Of a stretch of DNA of 15,715 bases, positions 14,110-15,715 are shown piece by piece. The notes under the pieces are model-generated. The model ran no database searches. It was not told where the DNA came from and saw only the letters and a program-made list of their open reading frames with translations. Position 1 is the stretch's first letter; each line of letters begins with the position of its first letter. The DNA lies in assembly GCA_036824245.1 (NCBI GenBank), contig DAITAO010000075.1:1-15715 (forward strand), read 5' to 3'. Made by a program: the position numbers and the translations under genes. The stretch is from JACVRM01 sp036824245 (GTDB lineage Bacteria; Actinomycetota; Thermoleophilia; Gaiellales; Gaiellaceae).

Positions 14110-14295
14110 TTAGTTGCGGTCGGGATAGGGGTCTTGGACGCTGTCCCCGCCGGTCACGGTGTTGTAACTGCCATTGCCGCATTTCGGGCACGGAGGTAGA
14201 TGAGTAGTCGAGCTCACTTCGATTTCGTTGCCGCAGTTGGTGCAGCGGTAGGTGCCGGCAGATACGTCGCTCCCTGCGGGTACTGGATCAGCCAC
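14110..14295 (-). CDS. Small zinc-ribbon protein
   Basis: This 61-residue protein carries a single zinc ribbon: C18-xx-C21 (YRCTNCGNEIEV) and C36-xx-C39 (LPPCPKCGNGSYNTVTG). The first knuckle and LPPCPKCG are typical of rubredoxin-like or DUF1451-like ribbons found in many small bacterial proteins. The tail (DSVQDPYPDRN) is acidic and polar. The GTG start at 14293-14295 is supported by AAGGAGG 5 nt upstream, so the longer in-frame reading is rejected. There is no enzyme domain; it may bind metal, nucleic acid or protein. It is divergent from the small gene at 14386 and probably precedes DUF6458 in a transcript. Confidence 0.75.
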   Translation of the reverse strand: MADPVPAGSDVSAGTYRCTNCGNEIEVSSTTHLPPCPKCGNGSYNTVTGGDSVQDPYPDRN

Positions 14296-14385
14296 TGAAG
14301 CCTCCTTCGTCGCGTTGACGAGCACTTCCCACTGCAAGCGCCGAATAATCCCGTCATCGTCCACGTGCCGGTTAAGATCCGCCCG

Positions 14386-14580
14386 GTGGCGGACGCCGGG
14401 CATCTCCTCTTCGTGTCGAAGTCGACGGGCTACGAGCTCCGCGAGGCAGAGGGAGAGCCACCACAGGTCGGTGCGCGGGTGGAGCTCGACGAGCAGGGCA
14501 CATACTGGGTCTCGAGGATCGGCCCCTCGCCGTGGCCCGGCGATTCGCGGCCGTGCGCGTATCTGCAGACGCTGCCCTAG
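14386..14580 (+). CDS. Small conserved-looking hypothetical protein
   Basis: This encodes 64 residues from a GTG at 14386 (ADAGHLLFVSKSTGYELREA). The C-terminal half is RIGPSPWPGDSRPCAYLQTLP. It has no membrane segment and one cysteine. Its balanced composition and ordered hydrophobic pattern suggest a small soluble beta-rich domain, perhaps an OB- or SH3-like fold; this is inference. TAAGAT ends 7 nt before the GTG, so a leaderless transcript starting there is likely; a GTG at 14365 would add seven residues. I recall similar short proteins in related actinobacteria but cannot name a family. It converges on the FAD-dependent oxidoreductase gene. Confidence 0.6.
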   Translation: MADAGHLLFVSKSTGYELREAEGEPPQVGARVELDEQGTYWVSRIGPSPWPGDSRPCAYLQTLP

Positions 14581-14663
14581 CTTGCCTGGTCGACGCGGAG
14601 CTTCAAGGCTGCCCTAGCGCACCGACCTTCCGGCGAATTGAGAAGTACGCCAGCTCATCGATA

Positions 14664-15715
14664 CTAGGCCGCGATCGCCTCTGCGGCCACCAGGCCGAGC
14701 ACCAGCGCCTGGGCGAGCCCGCTCGCGTAGCCGCCGGTCGAGACGCCGCCGGCGTCCACCCCCGCGGCGTAGAGCCCGTCCACCGCGCTGCCGTCCTCAC
14801 GCATGATGCGCGCGCGCTCGTCCACCCGCACGCCGCCCATCGTGTGAGTGATCGCCGCTCGGACGCGCACGGCGGTGACGGATGAGGTGGGCACCCGAAA
14901 CGGGAGCTCGCTCGGTCGCAGCACCGGTGCACCCGCCGCACGTGCGGCGTCGACGATCTCGGCGACCGTGCGCTCGCGGATCTGCACGTCCAAGCCACGC
15001 TGGTCGAGCACGTACCAGGCGCGCGCGTCCGGCTGGCCCGCTGTGGCCTGGACGACGTCGGTTTCCGACCAGGTCGGCGGTCGGGCCAGAAACTCGTCAC
15101 CGCGCTCGTTGAGCACCAGCGCATGCCGTGAGTAGAGCTGAGCAAGCGGCACGAATTCGGCGGGACCAAAATCGACGTCGGCCATGTTCCGTCCATAGAA
15201 CTCGTCCAGGCCCGCCGAGAGCGCAGCGCCGTGCTCGGTCGCGAAGCGCAGGCCGTCGCCGGCGCTCCAGGGGTTCGCTCGCAGGACGAGAGGCTCGGCC
15301 GTGATGTACCGCGCGATCAGCTCGGGCGCGCCCTGAAATCCGCCCGTCGCAAGCACGAGCGGCTCACAGCTTGCAACAGACTGTTGCAAAGCCTCCTGGA
15401 ACGGGCTTCGCAGCTCGAGCTCGCCGGCCGCGCGCGCCAGGGCTTCGGTGAGACCGTGGGGATCGAAGCGCATGCCGACGGTGCGCGGGTTGCCGGTCTC
15501 GCGGCGCACGATCGGCGCGCCAAGCGACTCCAGCCACCCGAGCGCGTCGTCGAGCCGCTCGACGATCAGTCGCTGGAGCGGCTCGTCGCCGCCCGGGCAC
15601 TCATCACGGAAGTCGACCAGGCTCCGGTAGCGCCAGATGACGCCGCTCGAAAGCAGCATTGAGCCGCCCGGCCCGTCTCCCTTCTCGCGCACCACAGGCG
15701 AGGCACCCAGCTCGC
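14664..15715 (-). CDS. FAD-dependent oxidoreductase, FAD_binding_2 (fumarate reductase/KstD-like), 5' end outside window
   Basis: This flavoprotein resembles fumarate reductase flavoprotein subunits and 3-ketosteroid dehydrogenases. About 350 codons are visible. The frame stays open to the right edge (ELGASPVVREKGDGPGGSM), so the Rossmann GxGxxG start lies just outside. Family landmarks are LVLATGGFQGAPELIARY in the middle and AITHTMGGVRVDERARIM near the end. It closes with GLYAAGVDAGGVSTGGYASG and AQALVLGLVAAEAIAA, which bind the FAD and finish the domain. There is no haem or secretion motif in the visible part. Substrate is unknown; steroid, fumarate or other enoate reduction/dehydrogenation are options. 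Its 3' end is duplicated as a decayed copy at 13448-13640. The TAG is at 14664-14666, convergent with the small gene ending at 14580. Confidence 0.88.
   Translation of the reverse strand, partial: ELGASPVVREKGDGPGGSMLLSSGVIWRYRSLVDFRDECPGGDEPLQRLIVERLDDALGWLESLGAPIVRRETGNPRTVGMRFDPHGLTEALARAAGELELRSPFQEALQQSVASCEPLVLATGGFQGAPELIARYITAEPLVLRANPWSAGDGLRFATEHGAALSAGLDEFYGRNMADVDFGPAEFVPLAQLYSRHALVLNERGDEFLARPPTWSETDVVQATAGQPDARAWYVLDQRGLDVQIRERTVAEIVDAARAAGAPVLRPSELPFRVPTSSVTAVRVRAAITHTMGGVRVDERARIMREDGSAVDGLYAAGVDAGGVSTGGYASGLAQALVLGLVAAEAIAA
14683..14875. repeat. Parent copy of the duplicated oxidoreductase 3' segment
   Basis: This part of the intact FAD-dependent oxidoreductase gene is the source-like partner of the remnant at 13455-13640. 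The two lie about 1.2 kb apart in direct orientation. The longest exact stretches include GAGCCCGCTCGCGTAGCCGC and CGCCGCTCGGACGCGCACGG. Confidence 0.8.

Noticed and set aside
14571..14618. Eleven-nt direct repeat GCTGCCCTAGC at 14571-14581 and 14608-14618
   Set aside because: It is short, occurs only twice and flanks no element; it is not enough to call an insertion or attachment site.
1..15715. Very frequent CTCGAG hexamers
   Set aside because: They fall mostly in Leu-Glu and Glu-Leu codon pairs of coding regions and reflect codon bias, not a regulatory motif.

Overview
The window is a dense, very GC-rich chromosomal segment, most likely from an actinobacterium. The evidence is a mycobacteria-like LexA box, several probable leaderless genes starting with GTG, a DUF6458 protein, an Rv2578c-family radical SAM enzyme, and a SepIVA-like gene next to DUF177, as in Mycobacterium. 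A deep-branching lineage such as Thermoleophilia fits best, but that is inference from gene order, not proven.

Positions 1-10605 hold housekeeping genes, all on the minus strand. In transcription order they are a CNNM/CBS (CorC-like) membrane protein, recG, rsmD, coaD, a SepIVA/DivIVA-like coiled-coil protein, a DUF177 protein, an ABC-F ATPase, rpmF, acpP, rnc and the 5' half of smc, which is cut by the left edge. The ABC-F gene sits between DUF177 and rpmF, which are usually adjacent. It has its own leader with hairpins and a strong Shine-Dalgarno, and rpmF has a separate promoter. The rnc gene is unusual: the full RNase III fold has no ATG/GTG/TTG start, and one conserved metal-site Asp is Ala.

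Positions 10606-12979 read to the right. A divergent control region carries matching TATACT -10 boxes facing both ways and a near-perfect LexA box. It drives an Rv2578c-type radical SAM protein that probably starts leaderless. After it come a NarL/LuxR response regulator, also probably leaderless, and an abutting soluble histidine kinase with a degenerate ATP-binding N-box.

Positions 12980-15715 look like accessory DNA. They hold a possibly structured leader, a small membrane-anchored hypothetical protein, a frameshifted 3' remnant of a FAD-dependent oxidoreductase, a strong bidirectional terminator, a DUF6458 membrane protein, a tiny zinc-ribbon protein, a small protein of unknown function, and the 3' part of an intact FAD-dependent oxidoreductase that runs off the right edge. 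The remnant matches the 3' end of that intact gene, so a duplication has occurred here, with about 1 kb of small genes between the copies.

No rRNA, tRNA, CRISPR array, insertion sequence or phage gene was recognised. I see no clear new multi-gene system. The best leads are the LexA-controlled radical SAM gene, the degenerate two-component kinase, the odd RNase III and the duplicated oxidoreductase locus.
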